The position numbers and the translations under genes are program-made. The notes beneath the pieces were generated by a model that made no database searches, was not told the origin of the DNA, and worked only from the letters and a program-made list of their open reading frames with translations. This document shows positions 50,362-58,629 of a DNA stretch of 64,000 nucleotides, piece by piece. The first letter of the stretch is position 1; each line of letters starts with the position of its first letter. This stretch comes from Bradyrhizobium sp. CB82. GTDB lineage: Bacteria > Pseudomonadota > Alphaproteobacteria > Rhizobiales > Xanthobacteraceae. Location: contig NZ_CP121650.1 in assembly GCF_029714405.1 (NCBI RefSeq), positions 8,375,001 to 8,439,000 of the forward strand, written 5' to 3'.

Positions 50362-51750
50362 ATGTGGCACAATCGAATATCTAATCTCGCGCTGGTGTTG
50401 TCTGTTCCGGCTGCAACCGTGGCTGCCAATACAGACGTGTTGTCAATTCACTTCTGGAGCGGGCTGCTCGTTGGTGGATTGATGCTGGTTCTTTCGTTCG
50501 CGACATCGACGCGAACGAAGGCTGCAGAAGCAACTCTGGACGACCGGATGGCCGTCAATGCGTTTGAGTCGCTTAAAGACGGTATCGTGGTTTTCGACGC
50601 CGACAGCTGCGTCCTGAGCAACGATGCAGCAGCTTACATACTTGGCTTTGCTAACAGACATGAAATGAGAGGGCTGGCACTTGCCTCGCTTTCGCTTGAT
50701 CCGCAGCCGAACGGCAAGAGCGTTGCGCAGATGTTCGAAGAGACCAATAAAGCGGTAATGGAAGCAGGCCATGTCGCAATCGAGTGGTGGCTTCGCCGCA
50801 AAGATCAGACTTCCATTCCGGTCAGAACAAGTCTTGTCGTTTCGAACTTCGAAGGCCGCCCGATAGTCGTGAGTGGTTGGCAGGACATAACTGATCTGGT
50901 CCGGATGCGCGAGGAGCGGTTGTGCCTTGCGAACAATTTCGAAAACGATGTGTCGCGGGTTGTCGATGTTGTGGCGAGCTCCATAAGGAACATGCAAACA
51001 GTCTCGTTGACAATTAGGTCATCCACAGACGATGTTTGCCTTCGCACTGAGGGCATGACCGGGATCGTGAAAAAGACGGAGGAAAACTCGAGCGCCGTTG
51101 CCTCAGCTGCCCAAGAATTCTCCGCTTCAATCTCTGAGATCAGGAGGCAGGTCTCGACAGCGGCGAACATTTCGCAATCTGCACGGGATAAGACGGCGCA
51201 CGCTGAAGCAACACTCAACGAGCTCGTTGCGTCGGTTACGAAGATCAGCAGCGTCGTCCAACTCATCGAGGGAATAGCATCACAGACCAATTTGCTGGCG
51301 CTCAACGCGACGATTGAGGCCGCGCGAGCTGGGGAAGCGGGCAGAGGTTTTGCAGTGGTGGCAAGCGAAGTAAAGAATCTTGCGGCCCAGGCCGCAAAGG
51401 CGACGAGCGAGGTTGATGCTCAGATTCTTGCAATTCGGGAAAGGACGGGATTGACGACTGCGGCGATGGCTGACATCGCTGGGATCATAGACAAGATGCG
51501 CGAAATATCGAGCAGCATATCGGCTGCGATAGAAGCGCAATCAATTGTCACAAATGACATCTCGAAGAGCATCACACTCATTAGTTCGGATATGGGCGAG
51601 GCATCCCGAGATATTGACCGACTGAATGATGCATCGCGCGCCTCTGGCTCATCGGCGGGCCAGGTCGTTGATAACGTCCAAGAGCTGAGCACGAATCTTG
51701 GTTCGTTGGAGGGACAGGTCAACGACTTCTTGATCAAAATACGGGCGTAG
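50362..51750 (+). CDS. Methyl-accepting chemotaxis protein with PAS domain
   Basis: A 462-residue receptor. A short N-terminal hydrophobic segment (residues about 29-46, [16 protein letters not shown]) is followed by a PAS sensor domain (about 65-180, with [20 protein letters not shown] and [14 protein letters not shown]). The coiled signalling domain contains the conserved hairpin tip [20 protein letters not shown] then [20 protein letters not shown]. No periplasmic ligand domain and no C-terminal CheR-docking pentapeptide are present, so it senses a cytoplasmic cue such as redox state or oxygen. It would signal through CheA/CheW. It stands alone between mobile DNA and the nopM gene. Confidence 0.9.
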   Translation: MWHNRISNLALVLSVPAATVAANTDVLSIHFWSGLLVGGLMLVLSFATSTRTKAAEATLDDRMAVNAFESLKDGIVVFDADSCVLSNDAAAYILGFANRHEMRGLALASLSLDPQPNGKSVAQMFEETNKAVMEAGHVAIEWWLRRKDQTSIPVRTSLVVSNFEGRPIVVSGWQDITDLVRMREERLCLANNFENDVSRVVDVVASSIRNMQTVSLTIRSSTDDVCLRTEGMTGIVKKTEENSSAVASAAQEFSASISEIRRQVSTAANISQSARDKTAHAEATLNELVASVTKISSVVQLIEGIASQTNLLALNATIEAARAGEAGRGFAVVASEVKNLAAQAAKATSEVDAQILAIRERTGLTTAAMADIAGIIDKMREISSSISAAIEAQSIVTNDISKSITLISSDMGEASRDIDRLNDASRASGSSAGQVVDNVQELSTNLGSLEGQVNDFLIKIRA

Positions 51751-52396
51751 TGCCGTGGCGGGACGCATGACGCCGCCACGATCGGAAAGCAGTTTGCTGT
51801 TAGGCGGCAATGTTCTGATCCCGCGAATCGGCCGCAATCCAAAAGGGTTGTGGCGCGCGCATCTGGTTAGCTTTCAGGCCGGCGAAGAAAATCGGCGTCC
51901 ATTGGCAATGGGCTGAGAAGATTTCGCTCGTTGTCAATGCCGACAAGATCATCCGCAGCGCGACGGGCTAACGAAATTTTGGAGAGTGGATAAAGCCGAT
52001 GCTCCAGCCCATTCATCGTCAAAGATATCAGGTGCGTATTCGAAGGTCGATATTCGTAAGCGGGGAAGCCGACCGGGTCACCAACGCACAACGGCTGATG
52101 GGCTGTCCGCCGGCGTCTGACAACACAAGACCAAGTTCGTGATCGTGATGGCGTCAGATGGGTCTCTACCTTCGCTGCCGCGTGTACGTCTGGCCGCCGC
52201 CCGAGTGATACCGAGGCGCTGCCGCTGGCGGCAAGGGTGCCCGCCTCTGCCGCGGCTTTTTCCGCCCCTTCGCACATCGTCGCAATGAAAGCGACTTCCT
52301 CGATCTTCTCGAAGAAGGCGCATCTCACGTTTAAGGGCGGATCGAATCGTGAGAGTTTGAGGGAAAGGCAAAAATTGCGACCTTGCAATCGGGGCT
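51751..52396. other. Intergenic, decayed sequence
   Basis: A minus-strand frame at 51867-52388 (173 codons) was considered but looks like joined fragments without a recognisable domain. Confidence 0.35.
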
Positions 52397-54268
52397 TTAT
52401 AAACTAAGGCCGCGATCCCTGAGCACCCGGTGCATTACCTCGGTTTTGATCTCGCGGGCAATCTCATTGCGGATCTCGGCTCCGAGCTGCCGCTCGGCAT
52501 CGTGCAGCCAGGGCGTGGATGAGGATGCTGGGTTGTCGCCGCTCAGCTGATAGTCGGCGAGCCGTTGCTGCAAGCGAGTTCGAAACTCATCGTCCATCGC
52601 ATCGACGAGCCGCTCCTGCATCGCTGCTTCCTCTTGGGGTGCGATGCGCCTCACCGCGCTCTCCCAAGGTTGCCAGCGCGTAGCCAGATAGTCCGCGAAG
52701 CCCGTCGCCTCCTGCCTGCGGACCGACATCTCGGCCCTGGCAACGTCGTCCTCGGTGACGTGGGAGACGTTCAAGAAGCGCATATCCGGAGCGATGTGCC
52801 GCAGTTCCAGCGGCTCTCGCAGCTGGGTCTGGTATGCAAGATAGACTTCTATCTCGTCGATGTCGGCCTCCGGGTCGGCGCGGCGGAGCGAATTGACCGT
52901 CTCGCGCGCGATCTCGTTCAGCGCCTCCAAGCGGAACATGACACGGCCGTGTTGGAGCAGTTCGTCAAGGCGTCCGTCGTAGGCGCCGTCCTGAACGTCA
53001 GCGTTCAGGCGCGCAGTCCGCATGCCGTTCCAGGTCAAAGTAATGCGGTCCTCGCAACTCTCGCTCGCTGCAAAAGCCAGCTGGAAAAACTGCTCGCGCA
53101 ATTGCGGCCTGACCGCCACTCGCTGCAGATCGTCGACCACTGCTTGTCGGAAGGCGTCGTTTCTAGAGTTCACAGTGCCCCGTAGCCTGTCGAGAAAACG
53201 AGCATAATCCTGGGCACCCGGCTCTTGGGCGAAGCCCTGCCAGGCAACCACCGCGTCCGGCTGCCCCTCAAGCCAATCCGCGACGACCTCATGTAGGGGC
53301 CGCGGCTCAACCTCCAGCACTCCTTCGGCCATCGAGAAAAAGATCTGCGGGCCAGCATAGTCCCCCGAATGCATGGCTGTCGCCAGGTTGGTCTGCACCA
53401 CCCCGGGCAGCGGATTATTCTCGAGATCAACGCTGGAGTCGCGGCCTAGCTGAGTCATCAAGGTCGCGGGCACGCTGGTAATCTGGTTATTGCTGGCGCC
53501 GAGCCATAGGAGGTCTGGCGGCACCGACGCGGGCAGACTGCTCAGCTGGTTGTTGTTGGCACTGAGCCATTCGAGCCCGGCCGGGAGCTCGGGCAGATTG
53601 GCCAGTTGATTGTAGTCGACGTTCAGACGCTCGAGCTCGGCTGGAAGGTCGGGCAGGCTGGTTAGCCGATTGCCGCTGGCGTCCAGCTCTCGAAGGTTTG
53701 CCGGAAGGACTGGCAGACTCGTCAGCTGGTTGTTGGTGACATTCAAGCGCCGGAGCCCACGTGGTAAATTTGCAGGCATGCTGGTCAGTCCGTTGCTGAT
53801 CGCGTAGAGCCGCCGTAGCGCGGCTGGAAGCTCGGGCAGACTGGTCAGCCGATTGTTGCTAGCGTAGAGCCGCTGGAGACCGGCCGGAAGGTTATGGGTC
53901 ACGCTCGTCAGCTGATTATCGTCTACGTTCAGGCGACGCAGCCCGGCCGGCAGGGAAGCGGGCAATGCGGTCAGGGACAGGGACGACAGATCCAGCGTCT
54001 CGTTGAGATCACCTTCCTGCTGCCAAGCCATCGTCCGACTGACCGCCTGTTGCCGATCCTCATCCGCGTGCCGCCCCTCTTCGGCAGCCCAGCTCGCCAG
54101 GACCTGATCCTGCGATGAGGCCGGATTCGTCGCGCCCGCCCGCGCATCCGTCAAGGCTTCACCCCACTGCGCCGCAGCCGGGGACCCTGGTTCGTAATTT
54201 TCAGAATCGGAAGTTTCGGAAGAAGTGCCAGCGCCAAGCTGGGCCCGCTCTGCATTCATCGATTCCAT
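52397..54268 (-). CDS. nopM: NopM, LRR E3 ubiquitin ligase effector
   Basis: A 623-residue type III effector of the IpaH/SspH/NopM family. The N-terminal ~90 residues are Ser/Ala-rich and lack a signal peptide, as expected for a secreted effector. About ten 20-21-residue leucine-rich repeats follow (about 93-290; for example LRRLNVTNNQLTSLPVLPAN). The novel E3 ligase (NEL) domain occupies about 310-610; its catalytic Cys is Cys 405 in ASESCEDRITLTWN, with the family CxDR motif. It transfers ubiquitin to host proteins, which NopM is known to do in legumes. No frameshift is seen. A tts box lies about 180 bp upstream. MNAERAQ at 54259 is an alternative start. Confidence 0.93.
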   Translation of the reverse strand: MESMNAERAQLGAGTSSETSDSENYEPGSPAAAQWGEALTDARAGATNPASSQDQVLASWAAEEGRHADEDRQQAVSRTMAWQQEGDLNETLDLSSLSLTALPASLPAGLRRLNVDDNQLTSVTHNLPAGLQRLYASNNRLTSLPELPAALRRLYAISNGLTSMPANLPRGLRRLNVTNNQLTSLPVLPANLRELDASGNRLTSLPDLPAELERLNVDYNQLANLPELPAGLEWLSANNNQLSSLPASVPPDLLWLGASNNQITSVPATLMTQLGRDSSVDLENNPLPGVVQTNLATAMHSGDYAGPQIFFSMAEGVLEVEPRPLHEVVADWLEGQPDAVVAWQGFAQEPGAQDYARFLDRLRGTVNSRNDAFRQAVVDDLQRVAVRPQLREQFFQLAFAASESCEDRITLTWNGMRTARLNADVQDGAYDGRLDELLQHGRVMFRLEALNEIARETVNSLRRADPEADIDEIEVYLAYQTQLREPLELRHIAPDMRFLNVSHVTEDDVARAEMSVRRQEATGFADYLATRWQPWESAVRRIAPQEEAAMQERLVDAMDDEFRTRLQQRLADYQLSGDNPASSSTPWLHDAERQLGAEIRNEIAREIKTEVMHRVLRDRGLSL

Positions 54269-54449
54269 TCTTCGATAGCTAAATCAGGGAATACGCCGGA
54301 GCGGTGAATCTTGAAGCCCCTTCACCGGCCGAGCACTTGCAGCAGGACGCAAGCAGGTCCACACAAATCCGGGCTTTCGAATGGGTTGATTGATCCGAGC
54401 CGACCAAGCCGGACCTCAGTTCGATATGTTCTCCTCCTAAAAGGCATAC

Positions 54450-54468
54450 CTGTCGACAAGCTGACGAG
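54450..54468 (-). promoter_or_regulatory. tts box of nopM
   Basis: The minus strand reads TCGTCAGCTTGTCGACAGG, nearly identical to the TtsI-box core TCGTCAGCTTNTCGAAAG. It is about 183 bp upstream of the nopM start. Confidence 0.85.
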
Positions 54469-54625
54469 CCTTGTTCATTGTCGAACAGCCGGGTCTGCAT
54501 AACCCTGTTGGGGTACGGGCGCTCCAGCCACAAAGAGAGCGTCAGGCCGAAGGCCGATCTGACGAGCCGCAGGCGCCAGGCGGCGGCCGCAACGCCGAGC
54601 TGGGCGGCGGCGATCAAAGTGAGAC

Positions 54626-54755
54626 CGACAATCAGGATGAGACTGCGCCGATGGGGACGGACCGAAGGGATGGCGTAGGCCGACCGGAGGACCGTCCCCA
54701 TCGGCGTCGCGCTTTTCGGACCCGTCTGGCGGCAGGGTGCGGGTGGTGCAGCCGC
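54626..54755 (+). mobile_element. IS21 left end without transposase genes
   Basis: CGACAATCAGGATGAGA and about 110 bp more are nearly the same as the left end of the IS21 element at 44.05 kb. The match includes the 13-bp inverted repeat (54648-54660 with 54692-54704). Similarity fades just before istA would begin. The orientation matches a left end facing the effector gene. Confidence 0.8.
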
Positions 54756-54816
54756 GCCGAAGACGGGTCCTGAACACGAGAAGCCGCGCGACGATTGAGA
54801 GCCGCGGGCGACGGCC

Positions 54817-54835
54817 TCGTCAGCTTCTCGAAAGA
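54817..54835 (+). promoter_or_regulatory. tts box of the repeat effector
   Basis: TCGTCAGCTTCTCGAAAGA is a near-perfect TtsI box. It ends only 32 bp before the first ATG (54868), unusually close. The next in-frame ATG, at 55078, would restore a normal distance. Confidence 0.85.
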
Positions 54836-54867
54836 TTGTTCATAGTAGGACTAGTTCAATTGATTTC

Positions 54868-56472
54868 ATGACTGAGGCTAATGTGGACCCGCACAATTTT
54901 GACGCATTCAATGTAACTGCTGGGCCCCGGGTACAGGTCTCGCAAGAGCATCAACCCGACCGGTCCGGGCAAGAGCACTTCGAGCAGCAATTAAACCAGG
55001 TGCGCGAAGCCGATAACGCGATACCTGACGGTGGGCCACGCGGTAGCCCCTCTACCAATGTGTCTACGGCCGAGCCGATGAGTGCACTTGCCAGGAGCAA
55101 CCTCTTGCCAAGCGAGGTCCTCATCAACGATGGGCATAACACAGCTGAGTTGAGAGCAGCGAAGAGGCCGAGGGTCCTAAACAATCCGCAAGGCGTTGCC
55201 ATTGAGCAGCAGCTGAGCGAGATCGCCAATTCAGGTGGTGGTGGAGCAATGCTAGCAGCCCCCGCGGTGCAGCCGGCTGGGATTGTGGTGCGGGGGCATC
55301 AGTTGGACAAGCGGCCGGTTTATTCCGAGGATGCTTCCGAAATCTTGAGGCTTGAGGAGGCTCTCATCAAGGGCGGTATGGTCGCTGGTGGGGCGAAGCA
55401 AAATGCAGGCGCTCTTCTTAGCTTTAGCCGTTGGCTCTTCGCAAAACGCAGACCGAGCATTGTTGCTCGGCTGGACAGTAAGTCGCTGAGCAATAGCGAT
55501 GACGTATACGAGTTCGTCGGAAAGGGGAATTCCCGAAATCTCCTTGTAGCATTAGACCATCTCCGCACCTTTCGGTCGACGGGCGAAGTCATCGTACGCC
55601 AACGGAGCGGTCGCGTCCGCCCCCCGAACGTGGCTCCCAACCATCCCGAAAGCGCGGCAGTGATGGAACCGATGCTCATCGGCGACGCCGCTGCACAGCA
55701 CAGGGCGTCGCACGAAGCTAGCAGCCGGCCAGAGGAGCTTCGGGACAGGCATGAGGATCAAGCCGCCCCGTCGGCTTTCGTCCAAGGGCACGTCGCGATC
55801 AATCAAGAGCAGTTTCATCAGTGGGAGCTTCGGGAAGTGCTGGATCATCTGGATCATCAACCCATCCCATCGCCAGTCTCCGTCCCTTCAGAGGAGCTTC
55901 AGCGACTGGAAAAGGACTTGCAGGACGAGTTGCACCGACACCCTGCCCTGTCGTTCTCCGCCGATCCAGAAGAGTTTAGTTTCGATCTAGAGCAATTCTC
56001 TCCAGGGGAGCTCCGGCGATTGCTTGATGATCAATCCATACCGTCGCCAGTCTCCGTCCCCTCAGAGGAGCTTGAGCGACTAGAAAAGGACTTGCAGGAC
56101 GATTTGCACCAACCCCCTGCCCCGTCGTTCTCCGCCGGTCCAGAAGGGTTTAGTTTCGATCGAGAGCAATTCTCTCCAGAGGAGCTTCGGCGATTGCTTG
56201 ATGATCAATCCATACCGTCGCCAGTCTCCGTCGCCTCAGGGGAGCTTCAGCGACTGGAAAAGGACTTGCATGACGAGCTGCACGGACACCCTGGCCCGTC
56301 GCTCTCCGCCGATCCAGACGAGTTTAATTTCGATCTAGAGCAATTTTCTCCAGGGGAGCTTTGGCGATTGCTTGATGATCAATCCATACCTTCGCCAGTC
56401 TCCGTCGATCCAGGGGACTCGGCTCTAGATCTAGGGCCGTCTGATCTTCCCCGAAAAAGTGGAGGGGTTTAA
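54868..56472 (+). CDS. NopD-related type III effector without protease domain
   Basis: A 534-residue protein. The N-terminal 90 residues share short modules with the giant NopD-like protein (FEQQLNQVREADN, and SEVLINDGHNTAELRAAKRP; AAKRPR may be a nuclear signal). Residues about 150-245 are one type A repeat (SEDASEILRLEEALIKGG, FSRWLFAKRRPSIVARL, ALDHLR). From about 335 come three tandem 58-residue units (174 bp each at 55871, 56045 and 56219) carrying EELERLEKDLQDDLH and EQFSPGELRRLLDDQSIPSP, then a partial unit. There is no catalytic domain, so it probably acts by binding. The tts box supports type III secretion. The gene lies between IS21 left and right ends. Confidence 0.82.
   Translation: MTEANVDPHNFDAFNVTAGPRVQVSQEHQPDRSGQEHFEQQLNQVREADNAIPDGGPRGSPSTNVSTAEPMSALARSNLLPSEVLINDGHNTAELRAAKRPRVLNNPQGVAIEQQLSEIANSGGGGAMLAAPAVQPAGIVVRGHQLDKRPVYSEDASEILRLEEALIKGGMVAGGAKQNAGALLSFSRWLFAKRRPSIVARLDSKSLSNSDDVYEFVGKGNSRNLLVALDHLRTFRSTGEVIVRQRSGRVRPPNVAPNHPESAAVMEPMLIGDAAAQHRASHEASSRPEELRDRHEDQAAPSAFVQGHVAINQEQFHQWELREVLDHLDHQPIPSPVSVPSEELQRLEKDLQDELHRHPALSFSADPEEFSFDLEQFSPGELRRLLDDQSIPSPVSVPSEELERLEKDLQDDLHQPPAPSFSAGPEGFSFDREQFSPEELRRLLDDQSIPSPVSVASGELQRLEKDLHDELHGHPGPSLSADPDEFNFDLEQFSPGELWRLLDDQSIPSPVSVDPGDSALDLGPSDLPRKSGGV
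55871..56400 (+). repeat. Three 174-bp tandem repeats plus a partial copy
   Basis: The phrase CGCCAGTCTCCGTC recurs at 55871, 56045, 56219 and 56393, exactly 174 bp (58 codons) apart. Units differ by few substitutions and keep the frame, so the array can expand or shrink by recombination. Confidence 0.9.
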
Positions 56473-56695
56473 GCGGCTTTTAGCTCCATCTCGATCGGGC
56501 GATATATCGCTTGCGCAATGGAGCCGGGTTCGGGTTGTAGAAGCCCTCGATGAAAGTTAATGCGCTGGGCATCGGCGCGGGTCTTATGGTTGCGACGACG
56601 AACGAGCTCGGTCAGTGTACGGAAGAGGCTCTCCATCGAGGCCTTGTCGTAGCAAACGGCCTTGCGGCTCATCGACGCGGTGATGCCGGCGCCCG
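56472..56695 (-). pseudogene. IS3-family transposase C-terminal fragment
   Basis: The minus strand reads MSRKAVCYDKASMESLFRTL then TELVRRRNHKTRADAQ, the end of an IS3 OrfB integrase core (the usual pattern is SMSRKGxCxDNAxMESFF, whose Glu is the last catalytic residue). It ends PIEMELKAA. Asp-Asn has become Asp-Lys, and the region after RINF is out of frame. Its end overlaps the effector stop. Confidence 0.75.
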
Positions 56696-56699
56696 CGAG

Positions 56700-56752
56700 A
56701 CCGCCTCGTCTCATCTTGCTTGATTGACGCGCCGCTCTCATCCTGATTGATC
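56700..56752 (+). mobile_element. IS21 right end without transposase genes
   Basis: CCGCCTCGTCTCATCTTG, then TTGATTGACGCGCCGCTCTC and ATCCTGATTG, repeat the right end of the intact IS21 (49241-49285) apart from a 4-bp duplication. The orientation is that of a right end, so with the left end at 54626 it brackets the effector gene. Confidence 0.8.
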
Positions 56753-57037
56753 GCCATAGAAGCGAGCTTCCTTGGCCAGAAGCGGCTCAAACGGCAACGA
56801 AGCAGGGCACGTTGGGCAATGCCCTCTTCGAGTTGCTCGAACGCAGCCGCCTTGGCAGGCGGCCTTTGGCCGGCTCAACACACCAGCCTGAAGGGCCTTT
56901 CACACGAGGGTGACAGGGTCATATTGCAAATATTTGATTTCACAACTGCCGGCCGAGAACCTCTTTCTCGGCTGCCAGCCGTCGCAGATAATCCGCCCAG
57001 CTCTTCTTAAACTCCTTGAGAAGCCTGAAACGATTAT
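56753..57037. other. Intergenic, no supported gene
   Basis: About 285 bp between the IS21 right end and the ArdC gene. Confidence 0.35.
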
Positions 57038-57994
57038 TCACGCGGCCTCACTTTCCACGTTCTCCGCTGTCGCGCCGACAACCGCACCAGGCAAAAAGCC
57101 CAGGATGTAGTCCGCTGCCTTACTGGCCTGGCTTGCAGCGCGGACAATCGCCCGATTGTCCTCTCGCAGAACCTCTAACCACGAGGCAATGTAATCGGCG
57201 TGCCGCACTGTCGGAACGATGCCAAGCGAGGCACAGGAGAATGCGGCTGACAGCTCCGCTATCAATTCCTCAAAGGCGTACTTCTTGGTGCCAAAAGAGC
57301 CGCTAAGATCGCGGTTGAGCCGTGAAGAATGACCGCTTGCGTGGCCAAGCTCGTGGAGGGCGGTGCGATGCCAATTGATCGGCTCGAAGTAGGCTTGCGG
57401 CGGCGGTACCTGCACATAGTCTTCTGCCGGTGCATAGAAAGCGCGATCACCGCTAATGCGGAAGTCAATGCCGGTCGCCTTGATCAAGGCTTCGACAGCT
57501 GGCTCGATCAGTCCTTGCGGCGGAGGAGGCGCAGTGGTCGCGATTTCCGCAGGCAAGCCATCGCACTGATCGGCATTGAACACTGTAAAGCGCTTCAGGA
57601 ACGGAATCGCCAGTGCTTCCTCGCCAGTCTCTGTAGCGCGCTGCTTTTCATCATTTGGCACGAAGCGGTCAGCATAGACCACTGTCGTACCACGCTCGCC
57701 CTTGCGCACATGGCCGCCGAGCGATAGCGCCTGGCGGAAGGTGAGCCAGCTCTGACCGGCGAAGCCGCGCTCGATGACCGCGCCCCAAAGTATCAGGATG
57801 TTGATGCCGCTGTAACGCCGTTTGGTCGCGGCGTTGTTTGGCATCGCGAGCGGCGCCTCTGCCGCCGCCGTCCCCCACGGCTGCACCCATGGCACACGGC
57901 CGGCTTCGAGCTCGGCAATGATGTTATCGGTAATTTCGGCATAAAGGCCTGCCCGGTTCTGGCCCGGCGCGTTGCGAGGATGTCGTTTACACAT
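57038..57994 (-). CDS. ardC: ArdC-type antirestriction/ssDNA-binding zinc peptidase
   Basis: A 318-residue protein. The N-terminal ssDNA-binding region has ITDNIIAELEAGRVPWVQPW, the SGINILILWGAV turn and FRQALSLGGHVRKGERGTTV. The C-terminal zincin domain has ALHELGHASGHSSRLNRD with HExxH at His 214-His 218, and FEELIAELSAAFSC with a further Glu. ArdC proteins travel with conjugative DNA and shield it from restriction in the recipient. Together with DUF2493, toprim and strawberry-notch remnants 50 kb away, it suggests one dismembered conjugative element. It appears intact, and its ATG has GGAGAGA upstream. Confidence 0.9.
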   Translation of the reverse strand: MCKRHPRNAPGQNRAGLYAEITDNIIAELEAGRVPWVQPWGTAAAEAPLAMPNNAATKRRYSGINILILWGAVIERGFAGQSWLTFRQALSLGGHVRKGERGTTVVYADRFVPNDEKQRATETGEEALAIPFLKRFTVFNADQCDGLPAEIATTAPPPPQGLIEPAVEALIKATGIDFRISGDRAFYAPAEDYVQVPPPQAYFEPINWHRTALHELGHASGHSSRLNRDLSGSFGTKKYAFEELIAELSAAFSCASLGIVPTVRHADYIASWLEVLREDNRAIVRAASQASKAADYILGFLPGAVVGATAENVESEAA

Positions 57995-58075
57995 CGCGTC
58001 TCTCCGAGAACGGGCGCCGGCGAGACTCTCTCGCGGCTATAAACCCGTCACGGCAAAGGGATCCCCCCTCTCGCT

Positions 58076-58420
58076 CTAGGAAGCTCTGCCGAGCAAAACG
58101 CAGATATGGTCGGGCTGCGACGGCAGCCCCACAGAGCGAAGCTGACAAGCCAGCTCGAGAATAATTTCGGCATCCTGCAAACGATGGCGCTGGAGTTCGC
58201 GGCGGGCGTACCAAAGAAGGTCGCGGCAGGAGTCAACATAGCGCCTCGCCTTCGGCGACGCCGGATCTGCTTCGGTCCAAAACGGACTAACAGGGCACCC
58301 GCTGGAGTGACTAGATCCGGAACAAAGCAATTCGGGCAAGTATTGATCGCCAGGGATCAAAGCCCCGCGAGCCGCCAGGCGACAACTCTCGGTTGGAGAA
58401 CCTGATGCCCGACTGCGCAA
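58076..58420 (-). CDS. Hypothetical protein next to ArdC
   Basis: The C-terminal two thirds (ASPKARRYVDSCRDLLWYAR, then RHRLQDAEIILELACQLRSV and PDHICVLLGRA) looks like a real conserved helical protein, of a kind I associate with the gene before ardC on integrative elements. The N-terminal ~45 residues are low in character and the TTG start at 58420 is doubtful; the true start may be near 58270 or lost. Function unknown. Confidence 0.5.
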   Translation of the reverse strand: MRSRASGSPTESCRLAARGALIPGDQYLPELLCSGSSHSSGCPVSPFWTEADPASPKARRYVDSCRDLLWYARRELQRHRLQDAEIILELACQLRSVGLPSQPDHICVLLGRAS

Positions 58421-58629
58421 ACTGATCTCGGCGGAGGGAAGGGTTTGGTGTCTCGATGTGCCACTGCGGTATGTCGATCTCAGCTCAAATAACGACTATT
58501 CCGTGTGAACGACGCCAGCCCAAATGGACAAGATTGTCCGACAGCAAAATCATCTTTTGACTGGAGGGCTCGCCCAAAGGCATCAGCCAAAACGGGTTGG
58601 TGGAGTTCCGGTAGACCAATAAGTTTGAC

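Noticed and set aside
51867..52388. 173-codon minus-strand gene
   Set aside because: It has no coherent domain, looks like joined fragments, and has no convincing RBS.
55871..56400. CRISPR or satellite array
   Set aside because: The 174-bp units are in frame, protein-coding and without spacers, so they are protein repeats.
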